Origin: Phallus indusiatus | Lineage: Eukaryota > Basidiomycota > Agaricomycetes > Phallales > Phallaceae | Direction of reading: 5' to 3' | DNA: 64,000 bases | NCBI GenBank assembly: GCA_027605045.1 | Contig: JAQFWX010000092.1 | Span: 160,339-224,338, forward strand | Part shown: positions 25,539-37,508 of the stretch, in pieces | Position numbering within the stretch: position 1 is the first letter of the stretch | Layout of the letters: each line of letters opens with the position of its first letter | The notes under the pieces: model-generated | Told to the model about the DNA's origin: nothing | Database searches by the model: none | Seen by the model: the letters and a program-made list of their open reading frames with translations, nothing else | Position numbers and translations under genes: made by a program

Positions 25539-28500
25539 CTATCGGACACCTAGATGATCCAATGCTTGCAGAACGCGGCTGTTGAGGCTCATTTCTTGCT
25601 TCGAAGCTCGGATATGGGAGAGAGCCGTCCTAATCATCTGAAAGGAAAGTTGAGGTGTCGATAATATCTGTGATAGGTGCTGGGCTATCTCATCATCTGG
25701 ATGCAATATCGGTCATAGTCATACGGTGGTGCCATAGGCAGCGAATCAACGGACAGACAGGTATCAATTACTCACCTGTGGGCTCGAAGTCTCTGATGTG
25801 AACATAACTGCATGTCGAATCTTGACATTTTCCACCCCCTGGAATCTCGAAAGTACAAAGAAGCTGCATGGGATCCACTCTGGATACAACCTCTCTACGG
25901 AGGGGTTGTAATAACTGTGAAATCTGCTCTGAAAGAGGCCTATCTACTGAAGTAGGGAGAAATGTAGCACTTGAAAGACTAGGTACTGGCTCCTTGGAGT
26001 TAGAGTCAGTAGTAAAGGATGCTTGATTTACAGGAAATATAGAAAAAGGGGAAATGTAGTCAGTATAATAATAAGTCTTGGACGATGAAGCAGCCTAAAC
26101 AGAAAGAGAGGTTTAGGATGTATATATATGGTTTAGCATGAAATATGATAGATCTTAAAAGGCAATAATCGGAATACGCACATTATTTCCGGAGGTATGA
26201 GCAGAGAAGTAAGGCGGGTGGCTTGACAAATCAGGAACCTAAAAAAGGGTAGCACGCAAGACCCAAGATAAACTTAGCACAAAAACCAATGAAGAAAAGT
26301 GCCTTAGCACTAGAACCGGAACGACGCTTGCCACTTGTTCATGTTCAACTGTTACAGGTACCGGAGCTGCGTAAGGTGTGAATGGTGAATTCAAAGATGG
26401 GAAAAGTAGCGCACGTACTATTTGTTGCTTTGGCAACTGTCGGATCTGGTAATAAAACTGGTGAGCGTTTCGCCTTGAAGATGGGGGCGGACTAAAAACC
26501 GGAAGATAAGACATCGGTCGGCACCGATGTTTGTGCACCTGTTTGACCTACAATTATAAGCGCATATCACATCCTCTCGAGACAACGGAGATATACCTGT
26601 GCTAAGATCATCTTTCATGTCGGAGTCTTCTTGCTGAGAATCGTTTGGGGTCGACAATTCATCGACTCCGTTTAATGGACTGGGAGGTGTTCTGTTAAGC
26701 TCCTGTTTCAAGGACAGGTTATACATCTCTTCTAATGGATTTAACACATTCCCAGAAGGATTGAATGGAGGTGCTAAAGGTAAAAGTTTTACAATTGAAG
26801 GCGCTGCAGGCGGAGACAATGCAGGTGGAGGTGTGGCACTTTGAGGCTAAACAACGGGACTTGAGGAACGAAGTAGTTCAGGAGACAGGGAAACACACAG
26901 GTTTTGATAGCGATTTTTGCCTATTTCTTTCTCGTTCAGCGATGAGTTCTTTCATTCGCTTGATTTCCTGTTCTTTTTCTTTAAGAAGTAACGCATCCGG
27001 ATTACTTATACGTATAGATTTCGTCTGTTGGGATACCGTAGTCGCACTCCCAGTTTCTGACGACGTGCTTGTTTGTACAGTATTGACATCAGTTACTGCC
27101 AATGTTCGAGTAGACTTAGAGGAACTCTCGGGTAGGTCGTCTTCGGAGTCACTAAAGTCGATGATAACTTTTCGATTCGGTAGAAGGCTAGCAAAGCTGG
27201 GGGTTGAAGTGCTTGACGATCTTTGAAGGTTCATTGGACGGCCATTCCCATTAAGAGCTAGGTGCGAGTTATTGCGAGGTGAAGGCTCGTAATCTATCCA
27301 GTCTGCAGCAACCGCTCGTTTAGTCGTGGGCCTCTTGGGAAGAGTAGATCGTTCGGAAGTACCCGGAAACTCCACCGGAGATGCCAAGGTTTCCGATATG
27401 CCATCGTTCATAACGATGTCAACAGTACCCTCCTTCGACTCTGAAATAGTCGTAGTAGTTGACACTATGCTATTTAAAAAGTCGTCCACAGCTTCGATAG
27501 GAACTGTGGGAGTTTCTGAGGGTGCCGCAGGCTTGGCATTTAAAGCAAATGTCGAAAGTTTCTGCTTCTTGGCTTCTAATTTACGCCGACTAGCTAAAGC
27601 AGCTTTCCGTGCAAGCAACTCTTGTCGCCTAAGCGTTTCGATTTCATCCAAATTTCCCGAGTAGCCATGTTTTGGCACTTCTGTTATCGACTGCGCTGCA
27701 GAAGTACCATCCGCTATAGTCGTCGACGAGACGGCTTCGGACGCATTAGGGGAAAGGGCGTCTTGACTTTCAAATCCTGGAATCGAATCGGCATACATGT
27801 CAACCGAGTTGGTTTGTACAGTATTTAGTGGCTGTTGGGTTGGAGGAAGAGCATAAAGTTGGGCTGTGGTGGGAGACAAGGAGGGAGAGGAACGACCAGG
27901 TGAAATAGTAATAGGCTGAGAAGAAGTAGGTGAAGCAGGTTTATAATGTTCTGACTGTGGAACGGTGGACTGAGGAATGATCTTGAGACTTTCCCCAGGA
28001 GGACCATAAGAAGAGATGCTGCTGATATCAAGGTTACTAGGAAGCCTACATCAACTTAGACACATCTGTCCGCAGCTAAAGAACGAGATCAACGCACCTC
28101 AGATTTAATTCAGTAAAGACATAGTATATTGCTTCTTTCGTCAATCCACAATTGATGAGATATTCTGGCGGTACATTCCAACCTAGAAGGTCAAGAATTA
28201 TTTCCTTAGCTTCGGCTAGCTCGTGGGCAGTCACTAGATATTATCCCATTAACTAAGTTTTTATTCACGTTCTTACACGTTAACTTACTCTCTAAAGAAG
28301 GTCGAGCGTGTTTGGCATCAATATTCGCTGATCTTTGAATTGACAGTGATCGAAAATCCGACACAGGGCTCCGCTTTGAGGACGATAGCATTGAAGCAGA
28401 AGGTCTGGAAAGGATTGGATTGGACAACCCAGCACCTCCTGAATCGGTCAAAGGACTGGCGCTTGTACCATTGTCCATAAAGTTTAAACCAGGTAGGGGC

Positions 28501-28835
28501 TCTTTGTCAATGTCCATCATTGAGAAACTGGACTTTGCTACTTGTTGAGTTTCATCGTCACTGATTTCACCTTCCTCCTTCTCGCCACCTTCCTTCTCTT
28601 CATCGGCTTGAACGGTCGTGTCATTGGCGGGCGTATCGTCCGATCCATAATCTAATTCCGGTGAAGGTGCCGCCCTGCGTGTGGACGCTATCGAAGACGT
28701 GTCATCAGGTTTTTCGAGAGAGGCATGACGAGCTGGTCGGCGAGGCTTTATTCTTGATTTCAAAGTCAACAAGGCTGCTTCTCGCAATGATGAGATATCC
28801 TGTTGTGTTGTGTACGACGATGCGGACGCCATCAT
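25539..28835 (-). CDS. Red1/ZFC3H1-type zinc-finger protein, large and mostly disordered
   Basis: Several exons from MMASASSYTTQQDISSLREA to the stop at 25539-25541, probably over 900 residues. The N-terminus has the SLREAALLTLKSR-type start and an RRPARH basic patch. It is followed by acidic EEKEGGEKEEGEISDDE, Ser/Pro/Thr-rich segments, and a coiled coil (EIETLRRQELLARKAALASR, LLLKEKEQEIKRMKELIAER). Near the C-terminus is LCTFEIPGGGKCQDSTCSYV followed by HIRDFEPT, a C-x9-C-x4-C-x3-H finger of the zf-C3H1 kind. The tail DEIAQHLSQIL...SHIRASKQ follows after one intron. In fission yeast, Red1 is the scaffold of the MTREC/NURS complex that hands nuclear transcripts to the exosome. A similar nuclear RNA-decay role is inferred from the finger plus overall layout. 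Confidence 0.7.
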
Positions 28836-29030
28836 GTAAGTATTCAGGGAAATGAATGCAAAGGAGAACGAAGAGGAACGAATTTTTCGAAGTCCGGCAA
28901 TCGCTTACTAAGCACACACGTGCATTAAACGTCCGCTTAAGCTTCATGTAAAAGCGCAGTGGTCGACCGCTGCTCATAGAAAAAAGATTGATATTTAAGA
29001 ATAAAATTAAGCTGATACAAGATAAATGCG

Positions 29031-29330
29031 ATGGGTCCATCTCCGCCGTCGAGTCATCCCTTTCAACTTCCAATCTTCCGAGGAGGTATTACTGGCATTT
29101 TGCCAGGCATCGTCATAGTACACCCAGCCGTCTTCAAAACATCAATACAGGTTTTAAACACGAGGTTTATACTCACTTTCATCGGTGCCGCAAGACGCAA
29201 ACGTTCCGTTATAGTCAAGCCTCCACGTTTCACTTGGAATGAAATCCCAACGAGAGGGAAGGTTAAACACCAATTCACTAATCAGGAGTGTGAGGAATTT
29301 AATAATCCAAGTATAATGGTTTTTACTTAA
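29031..29330 (+). CDS. Possible small ORF, 99 codons, unknown
   Basis: The ORF starts MGPSPPSSHPFQLPIFRGG and is rich in Ile, Val and Pro. It sits in the short gap between the zinc-finger gene start (28835) and the end of the peroxin gene (29323), overlapping the latter by a few bases. A possible GT-AG intron at 29151-29193 would change its second half. No family is recognised; it may be chance. Confidence 0.22.
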   Translation: MGPSPPSSHPFQLPIFRGGITGILPGIVIVHPAVFKTSIQVLNTRFILTFIGAARRKRSVIVKPPRFTWNEIPTRGKVKHQFTNQECEEFNNPSIMVFT

Positions 29331-30518
29331 TATCCTCCCCGCCGTCGCTATCCTTGATGTATGAGCTTGACCATGGCTTTTCCCCGTCCTTTAGATTGAA
29401 CTTTGACCAGCCCGTATTGGCCGTCCATCTTTCAGTTTCCATCAACTCAACTTCTCGTTTCTCCGCATACCACTGTTCTTCAGATAAATTGTCATTGTCA
29501 ATCATGCGCTGCAAGACATATTTCCTTTTCGACAAAAAAGGCGGGAAGACAAGCAAAATGAGGGGCGAGATTTGAGGATGGGTGCAGACCAGCGGTAATA
29601 TGCCAAGAGCAAGAAGAACCGGTGTTATAGGAATGTAAACAACAACTGGAAGGAGGAATAATGTTGAGAGGCAGATCAAGGTGAATACGTGGGTCGTATA
29701 GGGGGAATTCCATGTCATAATTGGTAACCAAGAAATGGCCATATCATGAGCAGTAGACCTAAACAAGAGATAATAAGCAAATTTCTTGAAAGGTTAATAT
29801 AAGCGTACACTATTCCCATCAAGTTTTGGATAGCTTGTAGGTTTGCGAACCATTCAGCCGAACCTTCTTTCGGAAGGACATTCGTCTTTTTCGCGGACGG
29901 TTCTGGGCTTTGGGCTGGGTTATAGGTTGATAATAGAATAGCGATAATAATTATATTTGGCAACAGAAGAAATAATCTGGGAAAGTAGCCTTTGAAAATT
30001 CAGCATGAGAATAGCAATGAGAAAAGAACGAAGGCTAGCGAACATAGTAGGCCATAAAGAGCCATCCAGGCACACGTCGTTTTCCAACCCTTCTTCCACA
30101 TTACTATTTCTTCAACTCTGTCTTGAAGCCAGAAAATTGGTCCGCTTCTGCTGACAAACCGACGAAAGTTCACAGCAGTTGTAGGTAGAGAAAGAGGTTC
30201 TCTATTAGACAGAAGTTTTTCTTGATCATTACCCGGGACGTTCGACGTGTCTGGAAGTGTTGGAAGGAATAAGGTAGATGAAAGCAATGCATTGGTGAAC
30301 TTGGCGCTGGAACTGGGGCTGGTAGCTGAAACCAGAGGCGAAGAAGGGGCAGAGACGTGGGTGTAATTGGTGGAGGTGTGGACCTCGTTGGTCGAGTTGA
30401 CTGGAGCAGACAGAATTATAGTTTTCTTCTTATCATGCGAGAAGCTTGACCGGTCTGACCCTTCGGGTTGTATAATTGTTGCACATGCAGGGATTTCGGC
30501 GTAATCAAAGTCAGTCAT
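29323..30518 (-). CDS. Peroxisomal membrane peroxin, Pex30/31/32 (Pex24) type with dysferlin-like domain
   Basis: Three or four exons encode about 330 residues. The first 110 residues are Ser/Thr/Pro-rich. A reticulon-like membrane part follows: FVSRSGPIFWLQDRVEEIVM, WKKGWKTTCAWMALYGLLCY (across an intron at about 30047-30000) and PRLFLLLPNIIIIAILLSTY, then TTHVFTLICLSTLFLLPVVV and further hydrophobic segments. The C-terminal ETERWTANTGWSKFNLKDGE is a DysF motif. This Pex24-domain plus DysF layout belongs to ER/peroxisome membrane proteins that shape ER sites for peroxisome and lipid-droplet budding. Exact orthology to Pex30, 31 or 32 cannot be set from sequence alone. Confidence 0.8.
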
Positions 30519-30608
30519 TAGTGTTTCGGGTTCAGTCTAAACTGAAAGCTGATTATGACGTTGTTCTCAACTAGAGGATAGGCGCTTTTCCGGCAAATGT
30601 GTTCCAAG

Positions 30609-30678
30609 GCATTAATGGGGTAGTGGTAACCTCGGTCGTTGCCATCGACCGGCCGCGAGTTCGATTCTCGCTTAATGC
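30609..30678 (+). tRNA. tRNA-Gly (GCC)
   Basis: Perfect 7-bp acceptor gcattaa/ttaatgc. D arm tggggtagtggtaacc, anticodon stem ggtcg/cgacc with loop ttgccat (anticodon GCC), T arm gcgagttcgattctcgc. A T-run (30681-30689) follows directly and fits a RNA polymerase III terminator. Confidence 0.95.
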
Positions 30679-30680
30679 AT

Positions 30681-30689
30681 TTTTTTTTC
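30681..30689 (+). terminator. Pol III T-run terminator of tRNA-Gly
   Basis: An uninterrupted T stretch starting two bases after the tRNA 3' end. Confidence 0.75.
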
Positions 30690-31140
30690 TTTCAGCACAC
30701 TTAAATATACATATCCAATGCTTCTCAGCTTCGTTAATTTATCTGCGACAAAGTTTTCGTTTTTGTAGCCAATCACTTCTCCAACGAATCTATATTTATG
30801 GGCAATTTACAACGTGTATCGATGACGCTTTTTTAGTTTGATAGTGCTTTCTCGGAGTAACCACCTTCCAGACATGCAAATCGAAATGATCAGTTATGGT
30901 ATGGTCCTTTCAACATTTCTCCTTTCCATACGTAGTTAAGTGCATCGGCTGTCTTCTTTCCAACAAGATTCAGCCACAGCGCTCAGAATTGCCATATTCA
31001 ACCATGGCTTTTGCGGGTTAATTTGCTTCCGCCACTTTTTTTCATGATTTAAAACCACGTCACTAGACCACTTCAGTCGCCTCCTTTTTCATCTCTTATA
31101 CCATCTTTAATCAAATTTTCTCAACTTCTAATTTACTCTA

Positions 31141-32878
31141 TGTCTCTGTGCGAAAACCGTAATACTTATCAATTCAATGAAAAAGATTCAATGGAGCCGG
31201 CTCGTTTCGCTAAACCGGTCGATGTAAATCCCGTTATAGAAAGCTCACGTTTTGTATTAAAAGTGAGTGGTTGCTTCCATTGCCCTTTCATATTGACATA
31301 AAATGTACATTTTCAGCATATCAATATAGTCAAAATCAATCGAGAAGGCGTTCAAGCCGCCGCTAGACATGTGAGCATCCATTCAATGAAACCGCCGACA
31401 AGATGAACTTAACCAAATCTTGAATAGATTTACAAAAGTATCATTAGAGAAGGCTATTCGCCTCAATCCTGGCGTAATCATCCCTTACATCTCCTACCTC
31501 CAAAAATTTACACACCAGGCGATCCCGACGTGAAAGCCTGCCTAGACTGGATATTCCTTATTTCTTCTCTTAATTTCAGTTTTTGGTCCGACACTGACGA
31601 CACCTCCGAAGAATACGGGCGGTATGGGGTCGAGTGGCGTGAAGGATGGGATTGTGACACCAAAAAAACGTTTACTGGCTATTGGAGTTTGGTCGCAGCC
31701 CTGAACCGAGGTATAAGCTCAGAAAAATTCCTCTCGGCGTCCAAATTCTTATTTCATTTTCGCAGCTTTGGAAGCCGGAATTCCTATTACCGATCCATAT
31801 TTTTACGCTGATTCAATTCTATGTCCTGATTCTCTCATCGAAGACGTTTTTAGACCAGCCTCCCATTGCACTGAAGGCATTCCCTTATTGAAGGAAAGAA
31901 TAGCCGTTATGAGGGAGGTGGGATCTGTCTTAATATCTGTAAGATTCTTTTCTCGTCGTGCATTGAGCTTTTAAAATTCACTACGTTCCGCAAAGAAATT
32001 CGGCGGGAGTTATGAAAGACTACTGGCTCAGTTTGTTGCGGAGCAAGGAACCACCTTGGAGTTGGTTCAACTTATCACGGACGAGTTTCCAGCTTTTAGA
32101 GACGAAACGTTTTTAAAAGGCAGAAGAAGTGAGCTTTATCGATACTCGAATCTACCCCTTTAGGCTTACAAAGGGATCACACAGTTTGTTTCTGGAAACG
32201 AGCGCAAATCCTTGTAGCGGAGACATGGTAACTTAATTCAAATTTGAATTCAAGTCCTTTTTATTCAGGTGTAACTTTCTTCAAGGGCTGCATTCTACCC
32301 CCTGTCTTCTGACATCCCACACCCATTTTTCCCAGGCGGTATCAGTCAATTAACAATGTTCGCAGGTAAGAACATGAATTTCCCGAACAACTCTCAATTC
32401 TCATATACTTTCTAGATTATCGGGTAACTTCCTTCTAAACCTTTACGGATAAATTCACAATCGCTCATTGCATTTAGGTCCCCCAAATATTACATCATCT
32501 ACGAATCCTTTCCTATCCAGCATCCTTAATATCTCTACTTTCGTCACACACCTATCTACCTCCGGGCTGTCGAGCGGAATTGAGCATTAGGGCCGCAAGC
32601 ATTTTAGCCGTTGAAGCCGTTCGGGATGAAATAGCTCGTATCCGCAACATAGACGGAGAATGCACACCAATTATCCCTGGTCAAAAAGAAATTCCAAGTG
32701 TTCTTATAGACTTTTTCTTATGGGATCTTGGTGAGTTACCCCCTCGTCACAAGTATATCAGTATGTCCCCTAAGTTTTTCCTTTAGCGAAAAAGATCGAA
32801 CGCAAAGAGGAAAACATCGAAGGAATCAGTACTTCAGCGTTATTACCAGCGCATAGAACTCGTTCAATTTGGTATTAG
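31141..32878 (+). CDS. Queuosine salvage protein (DUF2419), queuosine-5'-phosphate N-glycosylase
   Basis: Roughly ten short exons encode about 380 residues from MSLCENRNTYQF to RTRSIWY-stop at 32876-32878. Recognisable family blocks in order are SSRFVLKHINIVKINREGVQ, FWSDTDDTSEEYGRYGVEWR, KTFTGYWSLVAALNRALEAG, PYFYADSILCPDSLIEDVFR, IPLLKERIAVMREVGSVLIS, KFGGSYERLLAQFVAE, and YRVPQILHHLRILSYPASL. The family (human C9orf64/QNG1) releases the queuine base from queuosine 5'-monophosphate so it can be reused for tRNA modification. No bacterial-type Q synthesis is expected in fungi, so salvage fits. Exon-intron borders in the middle are approximate. Confidence 0.88.
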
Positions 32879-32904
32879 AAAGGTTCAATATTTAATAGAT
32901 AGAT

Positions 32905-34650
32905 TTACTTCTTCGTCCATTTTTTTTGTATATTCTCTGATTTAGGAGCCGTGATGATTTGCGCGTTTTGTATTGCGACTGGGATATACTTGGTTACATG
33001 CCAAGGAGGAAACTCTCCCGAAAATTGCACCCTTGAATATCGTTTTCCCGTTAATTCGCGCTTATGTGGTTTGACATAAGGGATATCCAGGTTCTGGAGC
33101 AGCGCAGCTTCATCTGGAGTCTCTAGAGGTTTCCAGATAGGCGGCATATTGGTAGGACCACGAACATCGGAATGCCAGAGTCCATAATCGTTTAGACGAA
33201 AACCCTTTTTGCGAGCCTTATGTTGACAATCATTCACGAATATTGGACTTCCTGTGAATGTGAGGAGCGCTGCCGCCTTTGAAGCCATTGGCATCAAACT
33301 GTTAAAAAACAAAAAATGTTTAAACCGAAGTACCCCTGTGGACTCCCTCTCAGCGACTCACTAAAATCGCGTCCTTCCTAAAACTTCATCATCGATTTTC
33401 ACTAGCCCATCCCAATGGATATCATCGCTCGAAAAAGTGATAACCTCCAAACCTCGTTCTCTTATTTTATTTATCACGGATTCTTTGAAAAGTGATTTGG
33501 GAGGGTCAGGATATATAGTGGGTGTGTGATGAGATCCGGGAACTTCGATTTTGGAGATTAATCGAGGAAGACTTGTGTAAGTCGGGTGAAATAACAATAT
33601 ATCTACTCCTGAAAGGCGTTCGTGTCCCAGACGACTGTGGGATTTGTTAAAGCGCATGAGTCCTTTCTGACGTGAACAGGACTTACTAATTGCCAACTAA
33701 ATGGATCTCGAACTCTCCAGGGATAATTTCTTGTAATGAATTCTAATTTGTTTGGAATGGAGAATTCCTTAGTACAATCATAGTGAGAAGCGTCAGATCA
33801 TACATACCGCAAAACATTCAACAACTTTTCTAGGAATAGCTCTATCCGTCTTCTTCTCATATACTTCAAAAATTCTCCGACTCTCAACAGGAAGTAAATC
33901 CAGAAACCGATCTTCAGTTAATTGTTCAATAGACCGGCATCCACTTTCCCAAAGAAGATGGGCTCCAATTGGCCTTTTTGAACGATTTATAAGAATCAAA
34001 AAAAAAACCAACAAAAAGATTGAAAGTACCCGATGCCGTTTACTTTTTGAAGCTGTTTTATGGCTTCTAATTTTTCTATTTCTTCAGTCTCTAATGATTC
34101 TGAGTTCACGTCACTGAGTATTCGTGTAGCATTCTAATAAGAAAACTGCAATAAGCGCGACGGACATAACTAAGAGAATACGCAAACCCACATGCCTTTT
34201 TCAAACTGAAAAATTTAATGATGTCCAGTGCAGCTGCGTCATTCACGCCTGATATCTGATATATACAGATATAAAAAAATCTCGCAACACGCTAAGAACA
34301 GGAGAAAACGAACAGATTGAGGGTCGTGTTCCATAGTAAACCGAGACTCCAATTTGTGGACGCTCTTTATAGCTCGCAGCATTCCTGGTAACTTCAACGA
34401 ATTGGGTTTCATTATTTTTTCCCTTTTATAGCCTGCGAGAAAATCGCGTTTTTTCAAATCACCGTTAAATTAGGTGGAATAAGCACGGCGCACGTTCGAA
34501 TAAGTAATTCAGTAAAGCTCTGTTCGGTCCATCGAATGACACTGTATGTACTGATCCGTTATGTCCATTTCGAATAATTGGAAAATTTGAGAATCGGGAG
34601 TTTGACAAATTTCGACATTTGATTGATGGTTGTCGAAAGCAGGGAAACAT
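32905..34650 (-). CDS. Divergent family X DNA polymerase (beta/lambda/mu/Pol4-like), active-site residues changed
   Basis: At least seven exons. The helix-hairpin-helix region reads VNDAAALDIIKFFS, then PIGAHLLWESGCRSIEQL. The palm contains FEIHLVGNY-RLGHERLSGVDILLFHP, where the intron 33687-33637 joins VGNY to RLGH. Then come a thumb-side GRTRFYLMPMASKAAALLTF and TGSPIFVNDCQHKARKKGF, RLNDYGLW, and LETPDEAALLQNLDIPYVKP. In active members the palm has a D-x-D pair and a third Asp in an RRVDIR-type strand. Here they read G-V-D and RTRFYL, so two of three metal ligands appear substituted. Such enzymes fill gaps in base-excision repair and end joining; this one may be catalytically dead. It is convergent with the queuosine gene, 27 bp apart. 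Confidence 0.78.
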
Positions 34651-34807
34651 AAACCACGATTTGATTATCTAATGTCCTCGAATCCGCCAGTGAACGACGT
34701 CGTCTGGAGAACAGATAACGACTTGAAAGTGGAACATTACAAATGGATTCATATTACAATACAATGCGTGTACACTATCCAATAAAATAAAAACAGAAAA
34801 TTACAAA

Positions 34808-36450
34808 TCACGCTTCCTCCGAGTCCACCAAAGCCTCCATACCCTCAGGCCAATTAGCACTGAAATTCAACTTCAAATACGCCTCCATACCAACAGGCCT
34901 ATAAATCCACAGCTCACCCTCCGTCATACCCTCCAACAAATGAACATTCCTCGTCGGCGCAGTATGCACACTCTGCTCCACAACCTCAAGTTGCCCCAAA
35001 TCCGCAGGAACCATCGACACCCCATCCGAAGGTTTAACCCGTGGAACTTGATCTTTGACAATAACAGCTGTATGATCCGGATCGCCCAGCGTACATATTC
35101 CGCCGCGTCCTAAGTCGATTTTGGCAGATTTCCACTGCACAATATCGCCTCTTCGGATTCTGTCGTCTCCACCTCTCCACCGTCCAACACTCGACCCCCG
35201 TCCTTTACCCCATGCCTTTCCCTCATATATCAAATGCCCATGGGTAAACCTGATACTGGGGATAGGTGTAGGTATATAATCCCACTGCTCAAACGACTTG
35301 AGCGCTTCGCTAGCGAGATCCCAGCACTCCCCACGCGCGCACCACTGGCCTGTTCCTTCATAGCTTTCCGCAAACGCAGCTACACTTTCTCCATACGTTT
35401 CGTGTGCTAATAAAAGTTCGTCTCGGGACATTGAATCAGGCCGACCGATCGCTGTTGCTCTCCTCCGAACATTACCAGCCGACGTATCTCGTTCGTTTCG
35501 TTTAGACCATTCCACGACATACCAGCATGCGCTCATGTCGCTGAAAAAGACACCTCCACCGAGTGTCACCTTGTCTCCCCGTTGTTGAATATAGTGTGAA
35601 CGTCGACAGTCTCGGGATTGTTTGAGTGGTGGGGGTGTGGCTTCTGGTGTAGCGTACCATGCGGTATCCCAGTTTGTTGAAGATGAGAAGTACATGCAGA
35701 GATCGTGCGCTTGAGATCCATAAGTAGTGGGTACAGGATGCGAAGTTAGAGATTCTGTTTGCCTTGCAATTAGGTGCACAGCGGTGAAATTGTCCAGTTT
35801 GAAAGAACGTACCTTGTTGCTCGCTATCTGAAACATCTTTCACTGGTATCGATCCCTGTTGTATGTCATTATTGTTGACATAATTGAAATGAAAAGAAAA
35901 TAGACGAACGTTAGCTTTCGAAGTAGAAGAAGCATTGTTAATCCCAAAGAAATCGTCCAACCAAGAAAACAATTGAGCTTTTTCGTTCTGAGAAATTCGA
36001 GACCAGCGTATCTGATTTAGTGATGATGACGATGACGCGGCTAACTCATGTCCAGTCAGTGCTAAAACAGGATTTGGACTGGGACGATTTCCGTTATGAT
36101 TTTCTCCTCCTTCTGGTTTGGGTTTGGTATGTCGAGGTATAGCAGGCGGAGGACCTGTAGGTAAGGGTCGCATAGGGGGTGGTGCGGAATAATGTTCATC
36201 AGGTTCGTCCTGCTCGGCATCGTCTACTTCAGCTTCTTCTTCATGATGAGGACGTCCGTCTTTAAGCAGTCGACGTCCAGGTGGTGGTGGTGGCGGCGGA
36301 GGTGGCGCTTTCGAACCAGGAACCCTAGGATCATACGTCGAAGTCGCAGACGATCTGCTCTGGAATTTAGATTTAGTGCTGGAGAGCTTTTGAGAGCTTG
36401 TTTCTTTGAGATTTTTCGCCGATCCTTTTAATTGAGAAACTTAAGGTGGT
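34808..36450 (-). CDS. Bbc1/Aim3-type actin-patch protein with C-terminal cysteine-proteinase-fold domain
   Basis: Two main exons are joined by an intron of about 57 bp near 35815-35758 (SDSEQQ to ESLTSHP). The N-terminal part is disordered with a polyproline run (KAPPPPPPPPPGRR), acidic HHEEEAEVDDAEQDE and PLPTGPPPAIPRHTKPKP. The last 300 residues read ATPEATPPPLK, GVFFSDMSACWYVVEW, ARGECWDLASEALKSF, FTHGHLIYEGKAWG, RIRRGDIVQWKSAKIDLGRG, CTLGDPDHTAVIV and TEGELWIYRPVGMEAYL. This resembles the fungal Bbc1/Aim3 C-terminal fold, where proteinase-like Cys and His are visible (GECWD, DHTAV). Bbc1 acts at endocytic actin patches. No N-terminal SH3 domain was found, and the start codon is not settled. 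Confidence 0.7.
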
Positions 36451-36620
36451 GGAAGAAGAAGAAGAAAAGAAAAACGTCTTGGTTAGATAAATTTGATAGG
36501 TTCTATTGCTGAATTTTTTTGACATACCTGAAAACGAAGGCATCAACGCAGTCTAGAAAAGCGAAGTGCAACTGTGTGCTAGGCTCAGAATGCGCTAAGC
36601 ACTGCCACTTGGCAGGCATG

Positions 36621-36664
36621 CATCAGTCTTGCATCAGTCTTGCATCAGTCTTGCATCAGTCATG
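36621..36664. repeat. Short tandem repeat, four 11-bp units
   Basis: catcagtcttg is repeated three times and followed by catcagtcatg. It lies upstream of the Bbc1-like gene and has no coding role. Confidence 0.85.
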
Positions 36665-37133
36665 CGACTGGCCACATAAATGCTTAGTAAGACAAAGCTA
36701 TCTCATTTCTGACTTGGCTTCTCTGAGGTTTTCCTTCGAACTCTCAAGAGCCTTGGTGTTGAATGTGAGTTTATTGTTACCTACCAAATCAAGAAAAGAC
36801 CGTTGTTATTGACATTTTAAGTGGGCGGGTCTCCATAGACTGGTTATTCATACGCATTAGTCGTGCAAAAGACCCCGCGCCGAAGCAGTTCAGGATGTCC
36901 GGACCATTTTTCTACGAGAGTCCTCCCCATCTCCGGAGGTGACGTATTATATAACCCGTACATAATGACGGCCAGTAGAGACTAGTAAGTATTTAAAAAA
37001 AGTAGGTGGTCACGTACTGGAAGGTACTGGAGCAGAAACAACAGCCTAGTTCCGGCGCGACGACTTACTGATTCTCGGTCTTGTTGCCGCAGGCGACGAT
37101 CTTCTCCACCACCTCTTTTTAAATTCTATTACC

Positions 37134-37508
37134 ATGTTGTTCCCTTGTGCCTCTTTACTCATTTATATCGCTTTGACTTTCTCTGCAACAGTCGCTTTAC
37201 CGACCTCGAAATTGCCTCTTGGTGTTGCGTCTCGTGGTATCGCATCCCGTGCTATTATATCTCGACAATTCAGTAGTGAACTTGGGTTCGACACTAATCC
37301 AAGGTGTTTCTACCAATGCTTAAGTATAGAGAACGCTCTAGAAGATAGCGTAGATGATGACGGCGAGGAAGATGATGACTCGACTGATGCAGTAGAAGGG
37401 TTTATCTTTCAAGATTGCGCCATTTCGGTAAGGCTCGTCCTGCATGTTTCCCTTGAACACTTATATCTACGGCGTTCTTACAATATTTGTTAGTGCCCGA
37501 TGACTTAA
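37134..37508 (+). CDS. Small secreted protein, copy A (102 residues)
   Basis: Exons 37134-37427 and 37494-37508 with a 66-bp intron. MLFPCASLLIYIALTFSATV is a signal peptide. The mature part has SRGIASRAIISRQFSS, Cys pairs at CFYQC and DCAISC, and a very acidic DSVDDDGEEDDDSTD. No family is recognised. Compared with copy B, 13 bp are missing in exon 2, so it stops after CPMT instead of 18 residues. The TATA-containing leader seen in copy B is also absent, so expression is doubtful. An effector-like or cell-surface role is only a guess from size and secretion signal. Confidence 0.5.

Noticed and set aside
27326..27828. Plus-strand ORFs across the zinc-finger gene
   Set aside because: Shadows of the disordered coding exon 27879-26878 with no motif of their own.
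36192..36431. Arg/Trp-rich plus-strand ORF
   Set aside because: Complement of the polyproline-coding stretch of the Bbc1-like gene.
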